In this document: piece after piece, positions 25,853 to 35,618 of the stretch
Layout: every line of letters begins with the position of its first letter
Position numbering within the stretch: the first letter of the stretch is position 1
Source: JADJWR01 sp963847675
GTDB lineage: Bacteria > Pseudomonadota > Gammaproteobacteria > Burkholderiales > Burkholderiaceae_F
Assembly: GCA_963847675.1 (NCBI GenBank)
Contig: CAWKAP010000008.1
Location: 372,001 to 436,000 of the forward strand
Direction: 5' to 3'
Length of the DNA stretch: 64,000 nucleotides
Program-made: the position numbers and the translations under genes
The notes under the pieces: model-generated
The model's database searches: none
Told to the model about the DNA's origin: nothing
What the model saw: the letters and a program-made list of their open reading frames with translations, nothing else

Positions 25853-25886
25853 TGCGGCCGGGTCAGATAGTCCGGGAGGAGCACCC

Positions 25887-27189
25887 ATGGGTGACGCAGC
25901 CGAATCCAGAACCGTCCGCATTCTCTTCGGCGACGCCGGCCTGCAGATCCGCCTGCCGCAACACGCGCGGCCGACGGTGATCGGCAAGCGCCCGATGCCC
26001 AGGCTGCCGGATCCGCGCGCGGCAGTGCACGACGCGCTCGCGCACCCGATCGGCGCGCGCCGCCTACGACTCGCTGGTGCGCGGCCGCCGCAGCGCCTGC
26101 ATCCTCATCTGCGACATCACGCGGCCGGTCCCGAACCGCCTCTTCCTGCGCCCGTTGATCGAGGGCATGCTCGCCGCCGGCATGCCGCGCGAGCGCATCA
26201 CCGTGCTCGTGGCCACCGGCCTGCACCGGCCGAACGAGGGCGACGAACTGGCCGAAGTCGTCGGCGACGCGTGGGTCCTCGACACGGTGCGCGTCGAGAA
26301 CCACTTTGCGCGCGACGACGCGGCACACGTCGATCTCGGCGTGACGCCGCGGCGCCGCACCCCGGTGAAGCTCGACCGCCGCTTCGTCGAGGCCGACCTG
26401 CGCATCGCCACCGGGCTGGTCGAGCCGCATTTCATGGCCGGCTATTCGGGCGGAAGGAAGGTGATCGCGCCCGGCGTCGCCCACGCCGACACGATCCGCA
26501 CCTTCCACAGCGCGCGCTTCATGGAGGACCCGGCGGCGATCCAGTGCAACCTCGACGGCAACCCGCTGCACGAGGAACAGCTCGAGATCGTGCGCATGCT
26601 CGGCGAGGTCTACGCGGTGAACACGGTCATCGACGAGGACCGCGACCTGGTGCACGTCAACTTCGGCGAGGTGATCGAAAGCCACCTCGCGGCGGTCGCC
26701 TTCGTCGCCGACAGCACGCGCGTGCCGGTCGGACGGCGCTTCTCGACGATCCTGACGTCCTGCGCCGGACACCCGCTCGACAAGACCTACTACCAGACCG
26801 TCAAGGGCATGGTCACGCCGCTCGACATCCTCGAGCCCGGCGGCACGCTGATCGTCGCCTCGGCCTGCTCGGAGGGCTTCGGTTCGTCCGAGTTCCGCGC
26901 CGCGCAGGGGCGGCTGAAAGCGCTCGGCCCCGACGCGTTCCTGCACAGCCTGCTCGCCAAGAATCTCGCCGACGTCGACGAGTGGCAGACCGAGATGCAG
27001 CTGAAGTCGCTGCGCGTCGGCCGCGTGCAGCTGTACACGACCGGGCTCGACCAGGAGGACCTCGGTCTCACGTGCGTGGAACCGATCGACTCGGTCGAGG
27101 CTGCGGTCGCCGCGGCACTGGCACGCGCCAACGATCCCGCGATCGCAGTTCTTCCCGAGGGTCCCTACGTCGTGCCCGTGGTCGCCTGA
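25887..27189 (+). CDS. larA: LarA-type nickel-pincer lactate racemase homologue (frame-broken)
   Basis: A LarA-family protein of about 433 residues. It starts at 25887 behind GGGAGGA (25874-25880). Near 26060 one extra base breaks the frame: HPIGA joins YDSLVRGRRSACILICDITRP. LarA racemises lactate through a nickel-pincer nucleotide bound to a lysine. The corresponding residues are visible: H in TGLHRPN near 112, H and K in EPHFMAGYSGGRK near 180-191, and H in TFHSARFM near 207, close to the positions of H108, H174, K184 and H200 of the Lactiplantibacillus enzyme. Substrate may be lactate or another 2-hydroxyacid. It heads the lar cofactor cluster. Confidence 0.85.
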
Positions 27190-27239
27190 GAGGCCCCGGC
27201 CACGGCGGGCGCGGGCATGGCGATCCGAAACGCCTGCCA

Positions 27240-27261
27240 GGCCGAGCGATTAAGCTCGGCC
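27240..27261 (+). other. Stem-loop between the two larA-type genes
   Basis: GGCCGAGC (27240-27247) pairs perfectly with GCTCGGCC (27254-27261) around the loop GATTAA. It lies in the 143-bp gap between larA and the second larA-like gene, the longest gap inside the cluster. No T-run follows, so this may be an mRNA-processing or stability element rather than a terminator. Confidence 0.45.
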
Positions 27262-27332
27262 GCCTCTGCCGAAGGGTGACCGCCCGCCATCCGGTCACGC
27301 CTCCTGCTCACCGCGCAACGAGGGTCCGCCCC

Positions 27333-28613
27333 ATGGGAATCATCGAAAGTCTTCTCCGCGACGTGGAACTGCCGAAGATGGTCCGCGTCCGGCAACTCTT
27401 CCCCGACGATGCACTCGCGGATGTCGCCGCGGCGCTGCGCGCGGAACTCGCTGCCCCCGCCATCGCCGAGCGGGTCCGCAAGGGCGCGCGGATCGCCGTC
27501 GCGGTCGGCAGCCGCGGGCTGGCCGACCTGCCGCTGGTCGTGACCACGGTGATCGACGAGCTGAAACGGCTTGGCGCGGCTCCCTTCATCGTGCCGGCCA
27601 TGGGCAGCCATGGCGGCGCGACCGCCGAAGGCCAGACGGGCGTGCTGGCCGCGCTGGGCGTGACCGAGGCCAGCGCCGGCTGCCCGATCGTCTCGTCGAT
27701 GGAGACGGTGCAACTCGGCACGCTGGCCAATGGCCTGGGCATCTTCATGGACCGGAACGCGATGCAGGCCGACGGCATCGTGGTGATCAACCGGGTCAAG
27801 CCGCACACCAGCTTCAGCGGCTCGCACGAAAGCGGGCTGGTGAAGATGATCACCATCGGACTCGGCAAGCAGAAAGGCGCAGATGCCTGCCATGCGCTGG
27901 GCTTCGGCGAGATGACGAAGAACATCGTCGACATGGCCCGGATCAAGCTGCAGAAGGCGCCGATCCTGTTCGGCGTGGCAACCGTGGAGAACGCCTACGA
28001 GAAGATCTCCCGTGTCGCCGCCGTTGCGGCAGAAGACATCATCGCCCGCGAGGAGCAGTTGCTTCTCGAAGCGAAGAACAACATGCCGAGCATCCGCTTC
28101 AACCCGATCGACATCCTCGTCGTCGACCAGATGGGCAAGCTATTTTCCGGCACCGGCACGGACCCGAACATCACCGGGCGCGCCTCGACGCCCTACCTCG
28201 AGACGCGGCAGCAGGTCGGCAAGATGATCGTTCTCGATCTCTCCGACAAGAGCAAAGGCAACGCCACCGGGGTCGGGCTGGCCGACGTATGCACGCGTCG
28301 GCTGTTCGACAAGATCGACCTCGCCGCGACCTACGCCAACCACATCACCTCGACGGTGATCTGGCACGCCAAGATCCCGATGGTCATGGACACGGACCGG
28401 CTCGCCATCCAGGTGGCGCTGAAGACCAGCAACGTCGCCGATCGCAGCCGCCTGCGCGTCGTCCGCATACCGAACACGCTGCATCTCGAGCACATCGAGA
28501 TCTCCGAGTCGCTGCTCGACGAAGCCCGCCGCGATCCCGGCGTTGCCGTGGCCGGCGAGCCGCGGGAGTGGGCGTTCGATGCGCAGGGCAACCTGACCGA
28601 CCTCGCGCACTGA
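27333..28613 (+). CDS. Second LarA-superfamily (DUF2088-type) isomerase
   Basis: A 426-residue protein related to LarA but clearly a different subgroup. The three histidines and the lysine expected for nickel-pincer binding can be matched: H in AMGSHGGAT near 93, H in VKPHTSFSGSHE near 157, K in SGLVKMITIG near 170 and H in ADACHALGF near 188. The canonical TGxHR is replaced by MGSHGG, so substrate contacts differ. It shares the cluster with larC, larE and larB, which supply the cofactor. It is probably a racemase or epimerase of an unidentified 2-hydroxyacid. The frame is intact. Confidence 0.78.
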   Translation: MGIIESLLRDVELPKMVRVRQLFPDDALADVAAALRAELAAPAIAERVRKGARIAVAVGSRGLADLPLVVTTVIDELKRLGAAPFIVPAMGSHGGATAEGQTGVLAALGVTEASAGCPIVSSMETVQLGTLANGLGIFMDRNAMQADGIVVINRVKPHTSFSGSHESGLVKMITIGLGKQKGADACHALGFGEMTKNIVDMARIKLQKAPILFGVATVENAYEKISRVAAVAAEDIIAREEQLLLEAKNNMPSIRFNPIDILVVDQMGKLFSGTGTDPNITGRASTPYLETRQQVGKMIVLDLSDKSKGNATGVGLADVCTRRLFDKIDLAATYANHITSTVIWHAKIPMVMDTDRLAIQVALKTSNVADRSRLRVVRIPNTLHLEHIEISESLLDEARRDPGVAVAGEPREWAFDAQGNLTDLAH

Positions 28614-28647
28614 GCGGCCGTCGACCTCGCTGCGGAATTTCCCGCTG

Positions 28648-29860
28648 ATGGCCGAAGGCCTGCACATCCATCTGGACGCCGTCGGCGGCGTGGCCGGCGA
28701 CATGTTCGTCGCGGCGCTGCTCGACGCGAGGCCGGACCTGCGGCCGCGCGTGTTCGCCGACCTCGCCGCAGTTCTCCCGCCGGACTGCGGCAGGCCGACG
28801 CTGACCGACGGCCTCAGTGGCGGCATCGCGGCGTGCCGGTTCGGCCTGGCGTGCGACGACATTCCGTCGGAAGAACACCGTCACGGCGCCCGTTTCCCGG
28901 ACCTCGCGCGGCGCATCGAATGCGGCGTCGTTGCACGCCGGCACCGCGCAGCAGGCGATCGGCATCCTGCGCCGGCTCGCCGAGTCCGAGAGCCGGCTGC
29001 ATCGCGTTGCCGTGGAGGACGTCCACTTTCACGAACTCGGCGACTGGGACTCGCTGATGGACGTAGTGGCGGCCGGCAGCATCGCGGCGGCGCTTGCGCC
29101 CTGCGCGTGGAGCGTTTCCGACCTGCCGCGGGGCCACGGCCTCGTGAAGACGCAGCACGGTCTGCTGCCGGTGCCGGCGCCGGCGACCGCCGATCTGCTG
29201 CGCGGCTTCCACTGGCGCGACGACGGCATCGGCGGCGAGCGCGTCACGCCGACCGGGGCGGCCATCCTCGCCCACCTCGTCAATGCCGCCGAGCCTCCTG
29301 CGGAGCGCATCGTGCTGCGCGCCGTCGGCATCGGCGCCGGCACGCGCGAGATGGCCGGGCTGCCCAACATCCTGCGCGCGCTGGTCTTCGAGGTCGAAGA
29401 ACCGCGCGCCATGACGCCGCAATATCGCGACGAGGTGATCGTGCTGAGCTTCGACATCGACGACATGACCGGAGAGGAAGTCGGCGTCGCGGCGGAGCGC
29501 CTGCGCGCAGCCGAAGGCGTGCTCGACCTCGCCATCGGCAGCCGGCAGGGCAAGAAGGGCCGGCCGCTGCTCGACTTTCGCCTGCTGATCCGACCAGACG
29601 CGCTGGCCGCGGTCAGCCGGCTGTGCTTCCTCGAAACGTCGACGATCGGCCTGCGCTGGCGGCGCGAGCAGCGCATCTGTCTCGCGCGCAGCACCGAGTC
29701 CTGCGCGGTCGAAGGCGAAACCTTGCGTCGCAAGCGCAGCGCGCTGCCCGACGGACGATCGGCGCTCAAGGTCGAAAGCGACGACCTGGCCCGCTTCGAC
29801 GGCCTGTTTCGCAGGCGCGAAGTGAAGCTGCGCGGCGAACAGGGGAGCGACGACTCGTGA
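28648..29860 (+). CDS. larC: Nickel-pincer cofactor biosynthesis protein LarC (frame-broken)
   Basis: LarC inserts nickel into the pincer nucleotide in a CTP-dependent reaction. The N-terminus shows HIHLDAVGGVAGDMF, the family signature. Near 28922 one extra base breaks the frame; restoring it joins ARRIE to ASLHAGTAQQAIGIL, a conserved LarC stretch. Later segments include VEDVHFHELGDWDSLMDV and VTPTGAAILAHLV, and a C-terminal domain with SFDIDDMTGEEVGVAAERL. Total about 403 residues, normal for the family. In many bacteria larC itself contains a programmed shift giving LarC1 and LarC2, but that site is near the domain junction, not here. The stop overlaps larE as GTGA (29857-29860). Confidence 0.85.
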
Positions 29861-30655
29861 CCCTCGAACGCAAGTCGGCCGAACTGGTTGCGGTGCTCGA
29901 TCGGCACGACGAACTGGCGATCGCGGTGAGCGGCGGCGTCGACAGCATGACGCTCGCCCACCTGGCGCAGCGTTACTCGCGGGCGGCGGTGACCGTCGTG
30001 CACGCCGTGTCGCCGGCCGTTCCCGCCGAAGCCACCGCACGCGTGCGGCATCACGCGCAGCAGCACGGCTGGCGGCTGCGTCTGATCGACGCCGGCGAAC
30101 TGGCCGACCCTGCGTATCGCAGCAACCCGGTCGACCGCTGCTTCCACTGCAAGACGAACCTCTACGGGCGCGTTCGTTCGGTCACCGGAGCGCCGATCGC
30201 CTCCGGCACCAACGTCGACGACCTGAGCGACTACCGCCCCGGCCTCACGGCAGCACGGCACTACGACGTGATCCACCCGTTCGTCGAGGCCGGCATCGGC
30301 AAGAGCGACATCTACGCCATCGCCGCAGCCCACGCGCTGCACGATCTCGCCGCGCTGCCGGCGCAGCCGTGCCTGGCGAGCCGGATCGAAACCGGCATCG
30401 AGGTCGACGAGCCGTCGCTGCGCTTCATCGAGAACGCCGAGAGAGCGCTGGCGGAGCTGATGCCGCACGCGGGATCGATCCGCTGCCGGATCACGGCCGC
30501 GGGCGTCGTCGTCGAGTGCGCGACGCTGCCCGAGAAGCGACGACCGTCTGCGGGTCGAACATTGGGCCGCTGACCTCTGCGCCGCCAGCGGCCGGCATTT
30601 CGCAGGCATGCGTCCCTACCGGCGCGGCGCGGCGTTTCTCAGGAGCGCGGCGTGA
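29857..30655 (+). CDS. larE: ATP-dependent sacrificial sulfur transferase LarE (3' frame break)
   Basis: LarE adenylates the dicarboxylated nicotinate precursor and inserts sulfur. The PP-loop SGGVDSMTL lies near residue 26, CFHCKTNLY near 94, and PCLASRIETG near 170, the position where the Lactiplantibacillus enzyme has its sacrificial cysteine. As read, the frame ends at 30573; deleting one base near 30538 restores TDDRLRVEHWAADLCAA and a normal C-terminus ending at 30655, where TGA overlaps the larB GTG start (30652-30655). The restored length of about 265 residues is normal for LarE. Start is GTG at 29857. Confidence 0.82.
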
Positions 30656-31320
30656 AGGACTTCGAACTCGACTGGGAGCGCGAACAGCGCACCGGTGTCG
30701 CCGAAGCGCTGCTGTGCGACGGCAAGTCCGCGGCGCAGATCGAGGCGATCCTCGCCGCCGCGGGGCAACGGCGAATGCTGCTGACGCGGCTCGACGCGTC
30801 CAAGCTGGCCCAGTTGCCGGAAGCGCGGCGCGAAGCGCTCGACTACGACCCGCTGTCGAGCACCGCCTTCCACGGAAAACGCGTTGCGCCGACCCTCGAC
30901 GGCCCGGGCATCGTCTGCGCGGGAACCTCCGACCTGCCGGTGGCGCGCGAGGCGGCGCGCAGCCTCGTCTTCGCCGGCTATCTGGCGCCGGTCATCGCCG
31001 ACGTCGGTGTCGCCGGGCTGTGGCGGCTGATGCGGCGGCTCGACGAGATCCGTTCCTTCAGGGTCGTGATCGCGGTGGCGGGCATGGAGGGCGCGCTGTT
31101 CAGCGTGCTGGCCGGTCTGGTCGATGCGCCGGTTATCGCGGTGCCGACTTCGGTCGGTTACGGCGTCGCGGCCGGTGGCCACACCGCGCTGCACAGCGCG
31201 CTGGCGTCCTGCGCCACCGGCCTGGTCGCGGTCAACATCGACAACGGCTTCGGCGGCGCCAGCGCGGCGATTCGCATCCTGCGCCGCATCGACGGGCACG
31301 GCACCCCGGCCTGTTCCTGA
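30652..31320 (+). CDS. larB: Nickel-pincer cofactor biosynthesis protein LarB
   Basis: A 222-residue LarB with an N-terminal helical part and a C-terminal PurE-like domain. LarB carboxylates and hydrolyses nicotinic acid adenine dinucleotide in the first step of the pincer nucleotide pathway. Family segments are GIVCAGTSDLPVAREA near 85, VVIAVAGMEGALFSVLAGL, and VPTSVGYGVAAGGHTALHSAL near 165-185. Start is GTG at 30652, overlapping the restored larE stop. It completes the LarB/LarC/LarE set encoded with two LarA-type isomerases. Confidence 0.9.
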   Translation: MKDFELDWEREQRTGVAEALLCDGKSAAQIEAILAAAGQRRMLLTRLDASKLAQLPEARREALDYDPLSSTAFHGKRVAPTLDGPGIVCAGTSDLPVAREAARSLVFAGYLAPVIADVGVAGLWRLMRRLDEIRSFRVVIAVAGMEGALFSVLAGLVDAPVIAVPTSVGYGVAAGGHTALHSALASCATGLVAVNIDNGFGGASAAIRILRRIDGHGTPACS

Positions 31321-31372
31321 CTTCGATGCCGGCGGTGCCCGCCCGCGAGGGGCGCGTCGTACAGTGCGCGCG

Positions 31373-32542
31373 ATGAACGCTGCCGTTCCGAGGCGCATCC
31401 TGCCGGCCATCGTGCTGTCGCAGCTCGCGGGCACGTCGCTGTGGTTCGCGATCAACGCGGTGATGCCCGATCTGCAGCGCGACTGGCAGCTCGCCGCCAC
31501 CGCGGTCGGCACGCTGACCTCCGCGGTGCAGGCCGGATTCATCGCCGGCACGCTCACCTTCGCGCTGCTCACCATCGCCGACCGCTTCTCGCCGCGAACG
31601 GTCTTCCTGCTCTGCTCGCTCGCCGGCGCCGGCTGCAACGCGACGGCGGCGCTGCTCGACGGCCAGTACCAAGCACTGCTCGTGCTGCGCTTCGCCACCG
31701 GCTTCTTTCTCGCCGGCATCTATCCGGTCGGCATGAAGATCGCCGCCGGCTGGTACACGCGCGGGCTCGGCGCCGCGCTCGGCCTGCTGGTCGGCGCGCT
31801 GGTCATCGGGACCGCCGCGCCGCATGGGCTGCGCGCGCTCGGCGCGCAGTGGCCGTGGCAGACGGTGATGTGGGCGGTCTCGGCGATCGCGGCCGCCGGC
31901 GGCGCGCTGATGTACGTGCTGGTGCCGGACAGCCCCTCGATGCCGCGCGCGGCGCGCATCCGGCCGCAGGCGCTGGCGGTGATCTGGACCGACCGCAAGG
32001 TGCGCGCCTCGGCCCTCGGCTACTTCGGCCACATGTGGGAGCTGTATGCGGTCTGGGTGCTGGTGCCGCTGATCGTCGCCACGCGGCTTTCCGCGGAGCA
32101 GGTGTCGGCGGCATCGTTCGCGATCATCGGCGCCGGTTTCTTCGGCTGCGCGGTCGGCGGCCTGCTGGTGCGGCGCTTCGGCAGCGCGCAGGTTGCCGCG
32201 GCTCAGCTGGCGGCGAGCGGCCTCGCCTGCGTGCTCGCGCCGCTGCTGCTCGATGCGCCGCTGTGGCTGTTCATGACGTGGCTGCTGGTCTGGGGGGTCA
32301 CCGTGGTCGGCGACTCGCCGCAGTTCTCCACGCTCACCGCGCTGAACTCGCCGCGCGAGTCGGTCGGCAGCGTGCTCACCTTCGTCAACTGCATCGGCTT
32401 CGCGATCAGCATCGTCAGCATCGAGCTGTTCGCGCGCGCCGCACAGCACTGGCCCCTGGCGATGGTGCTGCCGTGGCTGGCGATCGGCCCGGCGCTCGGG
32501 CTGCGCGCGCTGGCGCCGCTGCTGCGCAGGCCTGCGGCGTAG
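31373..32542 (+). CDS. MFS transporter downstream of the lar genes
   Basis: A 389-residue major facilitator with about twelve membrane helices (TSLWFAINAVMPDLQ, FATGFFLAGIYPVGMKIAAGW, GYFGHMWELYAVW). It begins 53 bp after larB on the same strand, so it may belong to the operon and carry the hydroxyacid substrate or product; this is inference from position, because the canonical lar locus instead carries a glycerol/lactate facilitator. Substrate cannot be assigned from sequence. Confidence 0.8.
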   Translation: MNAAVPRRILPAIVLSQLAGTSLWFAINAVMPDLQRDWQLAATAVGTLTSAVQAGFIAGTLTFALLTIADRFSPRTVFLLCSLAGAGCNATAALLDGQYQALLVLRFATGFFLAGIYPVGMKIAAGWYTRGLGAALGLLVGALVIGTAAPHGLRALGAQWPWQTVMWAVSAIAAAGGALMYVLVPDSPSMPRAARIRPQALAVIWTDRKVRASALGYFGHMWELYAVWVLVPLIVATRLSAEQVSAASFAIIGAGFFGCAVGGLLVRRFGSAQVAAAQLAASGLACVLAPLLLDAPLWLFMTWLLVWGVTVVGDSPQFSTLTALNSPRESVGSVLTFVNCIGFAISIVSIELFARAAQHWPLAMVLPWLAIGPALGLRALAPLLRRPAA

Positions 32543-32560
32543 ACAGGCGGCACCGCTCCG

Positions 32561-33457
32561 CTACGGCAGCGCCGCGCACCAGCCCTCGATGATTCGCCTC
32601 ACCTCGTCCGGCCGCTCGGTCAGCGGCCAATGGTGGCATTCGATCGTTCGAACTTCGCCGCGCGGAAAGCGCGCGGCGATCGCCCGCATCGCGGCGAGTT
32701 CGGCGAACGTGGCGCCGGTCGACAGCAGCACCAGCGCCGGCATCGGGAACGACTCCGGCGCGGCCACCGGCCGGAACATCTCGACCAGCTCCTGCAGGTA
32801 GTGCGCGGTGCGGAACGTGCGCAGGTCGGCGCGTGTCGAGCTGTAGCGGCGGATGAACTCCGCCTCGGCCGCGGGCGAGCCGAGCGATTCGCGTGCCAGT
32901 GCGTCGAGTGCGCGCAGGTCGAGCGGCGCAATGCTCTGCCTGCGCAGGCCGAGCGCATTGAGGCCGCGCGCGACGGCTGCCGCGGCGACGAACAGCGGCG
33001 CGGCGCGGGCCAGCCACTTCCAGCGGCCCTTGAGTGCCGTCCGGAACACCGGATCGATCAGCACCAGCGCGGCAACGCGCTGCGGCGCGCGTGCCGCGCA
33101 GGCCAGCGCCACCTGCGCGCCGAGGCTGTGGCCGACCAGCACCGCACGCTGCGCGCCTTCGGCATCGAGCAAGGCGAGCAGGTCGTCGCTCCACAGTTCG
33201 AGGCCGATGCGGCCGCGCGTCGGCGAGTCGCCGTGACCGCGCAGGTCGACGCGCAGCAGGTCACGCTGCTCGGCCAGCGAGGTTCGCTCGACGAACTCCG
33301 ACCAGCGCGACAGGTTGCTGGCCAGCCCGTGCAGCAGCAGCACCGGTGGCCTGCCGGCGGGTTGCCGCGCGGCGGTGCGCCGGTAGGCGATGCGCACGCC
33401 GTCGGGGCGCGCCAGCGCGCACTGCTGTTCGCCTGCCGGCGCCGGAGGCTCGGTCAC
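32561..33457 (-). CDS. Alpha/beta hydrolase
   Basis: A 298-residue alpha/beta hydrolase. The oxyanion segment LLLHGLASNLSRW lies near residue 39, the nucleophile elbow is LVGHSLGAQVAL near 110, and the catalytic histidine is probably in IECHHWPLTE near 277. The acid is likely an aspartate in the VLIDPVF region or later. The start GTG at 33457 is 5 bp after the M48 protease stop, so the genes are probably one unit. The substrate is unknown; the family includes esterases and acyl-ester hydrolases. Confidence 0.8.
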   Translation of the reverse strand: MTEPPAPAGEQQCALARPDGVRIAYRRTAARQPAGRPPVLLLHGLASNLSRWSEFVERTSLAEQRDLLRVDLRGHGDSPTRGRIGLELWSDDLLALLDAEGAQRAVLVGHSLGAQVALACAARAPQRVAALVLIDPVFRTALKGRWKWLARAAPLFVAAAAVARGLNALGLRRQSIAPLDLRALDALARESLGSPAAEAEFIRRYSSTRADLRTFRTAHYLQELVEMFRPVAAPESFPMPALVLLSTGATFAELAAMRAIAARFPRGEVRTIECHHWPLTERPDEVRRIIEGWCAALP

Positions 33458-33462
33458 CGCGG

Positions 33463-34815
33463 TCAGCGAACGTAGCCCCACGCCTTGAGCCGGCTCATCG
33501 AGTACTCGGCCGGCCGGCCCTGCCCGCCGCCGCGGAGGAAGCGCGCATAGCTTTCGGCAGCGGCGCGCTGGTTGCCCGTGCCCTCGTAGCTCACGCCCTT
33601 GAGGAAGGCGATGCCCGGATCGCCGGGCAGCAGCCGGTCGACCTGCTCGAAGTGCTGCACCGCTGCAGCCGGGTTCTTGTTGGCGAGCTGCAGGACGCCG
33701 GCGAGCTTCTGCGCCTGCGCCTCCTGCGGATAGATGGTCCGCGCCGCGTCCGCGTAGCGCACCGCTTCCTTCTGCCGTCCCTGCGCCGCAAGGCACCTGG
33801 CCATCAGCAGGTTGGCGGCGTAGTCCTGCGGCGCATGCTTCAGCGCCGCCGCGAACTGGCCCTGCGCCTGCGGCAGCTGCTTGCGCGCCATCGCCACCTC
33901 GCCGTTCTTGCACGCGTCGATCGCCGGCTTCAGGCGGCGCAGGCTCGCGATGCTGTCCATGAAGCGATCGCGCTGCGGACTGGCCTTCAGGCTGGCCGCG
34001 TACTTCGTCTCGGCCATCCGCTGCGCGGTGGCCAGCCGCTCGCTGCTCATCGGGTGCGTCGAGAACATCGTCTCGAGCAGCGACGGTTTTTCCTTCGCTT
34101 CGCGCACCAGCAGGCCGTGCAGCTGCGTCATGCCGCTGGCCGGATAACCGGCCCGCACCATGTAGTCCTGGCCGAGGGCGTCGGCCTCGCGCTCGTTGTC
34201 GCGCGAGTAGGAGGCGAGCAGCGCGCTCGCGCCGATCTGCCCGCCGACCGCCGCCAGCCCGCCCCACGACGAATCGGTGGCCGCCGCGGCGACGGCCAGC
34301 CCGGCCACCGCCGCCTGGGCCAGCATCGCCTGCCCCTGTCGCTGCGCGGCGTGGCGGGCATTGACGTGGCCCATCTCGTGCCCGAGCAGCGCCGCCAGTT
34401 CGGCCTCGTCGTCCAGTTCGGTCACGATGCCGCGTGTCACGCCCATCGCGCCGCCGGGAAACGTGTAGGCGTTGATGTAGTTGGCGTTCAGCACCCGGTA
34501 CGAGTACGGCATGCCGGGACGCTGCGTCAGGTCGTCCATCCGGGCACCGAGGCCGGCGACATAGCGGTTGACGCCGTCGTCCTGGATCGCGCCCATGTCC
34601 TGCGAAAACTGGTGCGGCGAAACCTCGCGGTCGACCTGCCGCTCCTGTTCCTCGCTCATGCCGACGAGGATCCGCTCGCCGGTCACCGGCGAGGTGGCGC
34701 AGCCGGAAACAGCGCTGGCGGCCACGCCGGCGCCGAAAAGCCACAGCACGTCCCTTCGATTGAGTCGGTTCTTCTGCAGCCTCAACGAGAGTCCGCCAGG
34801 TGCGTGTTCGTTCAT
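33463..34815 (-). CDS. M48 family lipoprotein metalloprotease with TPR tail
   Basis: A 450-residue periplasmic metallopeptidase. The N-terminal signal ends at a lipobox VSGC near residue 38. The zinc motif HEMGH is near residue 145 with the third ligand in the SRDNEREADALGQDYM segment near 207. The C-terminal third contains tetratricopeptide-like helices (AALKHAPQDYAANLLMARCL, AGVLQLANKNPAAAVQHFE). This is the BepA/YfgC type, which handles outer-membrane protein assembly. It is divergent from the carbonic anhydrase gene. Confidence 0.85.
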   Translation of the reverse strand: MNEHAPGGLSLRLQKNRLNRRDVLWLFGAGVAASAVSGCATSPVTGERILVGMSEEQERQVDREVSPHQFSQDMGAIQDDGVNRYVAGLGARMDDLTQRPGMPYSYRVLNANYINAYTFPGGAMGVTRGIVTELDDEAELAALLGHEMGHVNARHAAQRQGQAMLAQAAVAGLAVAAAATDSSWGGLAAVGGQIGASALLASYSRDNEREADALGQDYMVRAGYPASGMTQLHGLLVREAKEKPSLLETMFSTHPMSSERLATAQRMAETKYAASLKASPQRDRFMDSIASLRRLKPAIDACKNGEVAMARKQLPQAQGQFAAALKHAPQDYAANLLMARCLAAQGRQKEAVRYADAARTIYPQEAQAQKLAGVLQLANKNPAAAVQHFEQVDRLLPGDPGIAFLKGVSYEGTGNQRAAAESYARFLRGGGQGRPAEYSMSRLKAWGYVR

Positions 34816-34932
34816 CGTTGCGCCCTCCGCGTCCGGGGTCGAATCCCTGACGGAAATCTACCGCGGCCAGCCTAACCCGGTCGCTGACGAAGCCCGTATC
34901 CTGCGCGGGATCAGACGACACGCCGCATTGCC

Positions 34933-35595
34933 ATGACCGGACGCCTGCAACGCCTGCTCGACAACAACCGTGAATGGGCGCAGCACGAGGCGGAGCGCGA
35001 TCCCGCCTACTTCTCCAAGCTGCTCGGCCAGCAGGCGCCCGAGTACCTGTGGATCGGCTGCTCGGACAGCCGCGTGCCGGCCAACCAGATCACCGGCCTG
35101 GCCCCGGGCGAGGTGTTCGTCCACCGCAACGTCGGCAACCTGGTCGTGCACACCGACCTGAACTGCCTGGCGGTGATCGACTTCGCGGTCGACCTGCTGC
35201 ATGTGAAGCACGTGATCGTCGTCGGCCATCACGGCTGCAGCGGCGTGCGCATGGCGCTGCGGCGCTCGGCCGGCGGGCTGGCCGAGCACTGGCTGCGCCA
35301 CCTGCAGGACGTGCAGGCGAGGCACGCGGCCCTGGTCGACTCGGTGGCCGGCGCCGACGACAAGGTCAACCTGCTCGCCGAGCTGAACGTGCTCGAGCAG
35401 GCCAGCAACGTCTGCGAATCGACGATCGTGCGCGAGGCGTGGCAGCAGCACGCCGACCTCACGGTCAGCGGCTGGATCTATTCGCTGCGCGACGGCCTGC
35501 TGATCGACCTCGGCTTCAACGTCGACGCCCGCACCGACCTCGACGCGGCGCGGGCCTCCTCGCTGCAGGTCATCAGGTCACGCTACGGACACTGA
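34933..35595 (+). CDS. can: Beta-class carbonic anhydrase
   Basis: A 220-residue beta-carbonic anhydrase interconverting CO2 and bicarbonate. Zinc ligands and the catalytic dyad are complete: CSDSR at residue 43, and GHHGCSGVRMAL with H99 and C102. The surrounding YLWIGCSDSRVPANQITGL and DLNCLAVIDFAVDLLHVKHV fit the Can subgroup. The frame is intact. The ATG at 34933 follows a 117-bp gap shared with the divergent M48 protease. Confidence 0.92.
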   Translation: MTGRLQRLLDNNREWAQHEAERDPAYFSKLLGQQAPEYLWIGCSDSRVPANQITGLAPGEVFVHRNVGNLVVHTDLNCLAVIDFAVDLLHVKHVIVVGHHGCSGVRMALRRSAGGLAEHWLRHLQDVQARHAALVDSVAGADDKVNLLAELNVLEQASNVCESTIVREAWQQHADLTVSGWIYSLRDGLLIDLGFNVDARTDLDAARASSLQVIRSRYGH

Positions 35596-35618
35596 GGACA
35601 CAACGCGGAACCGACGGC

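Noticed and set aside
25710..25868. The duplicated VOC tail as a short independent gene
   Set aside because: It has no ribosome site and encodes only the last 26 residues of the fold, so it cannot form a VOC domain.
28900..28940. The known larC programmed frameshift
   Set aside because: The described shift joins the two LarC domains near the middle of the protein; the break here is near residue 92 inside the N-terminal domain and fits the general insertion pattern.
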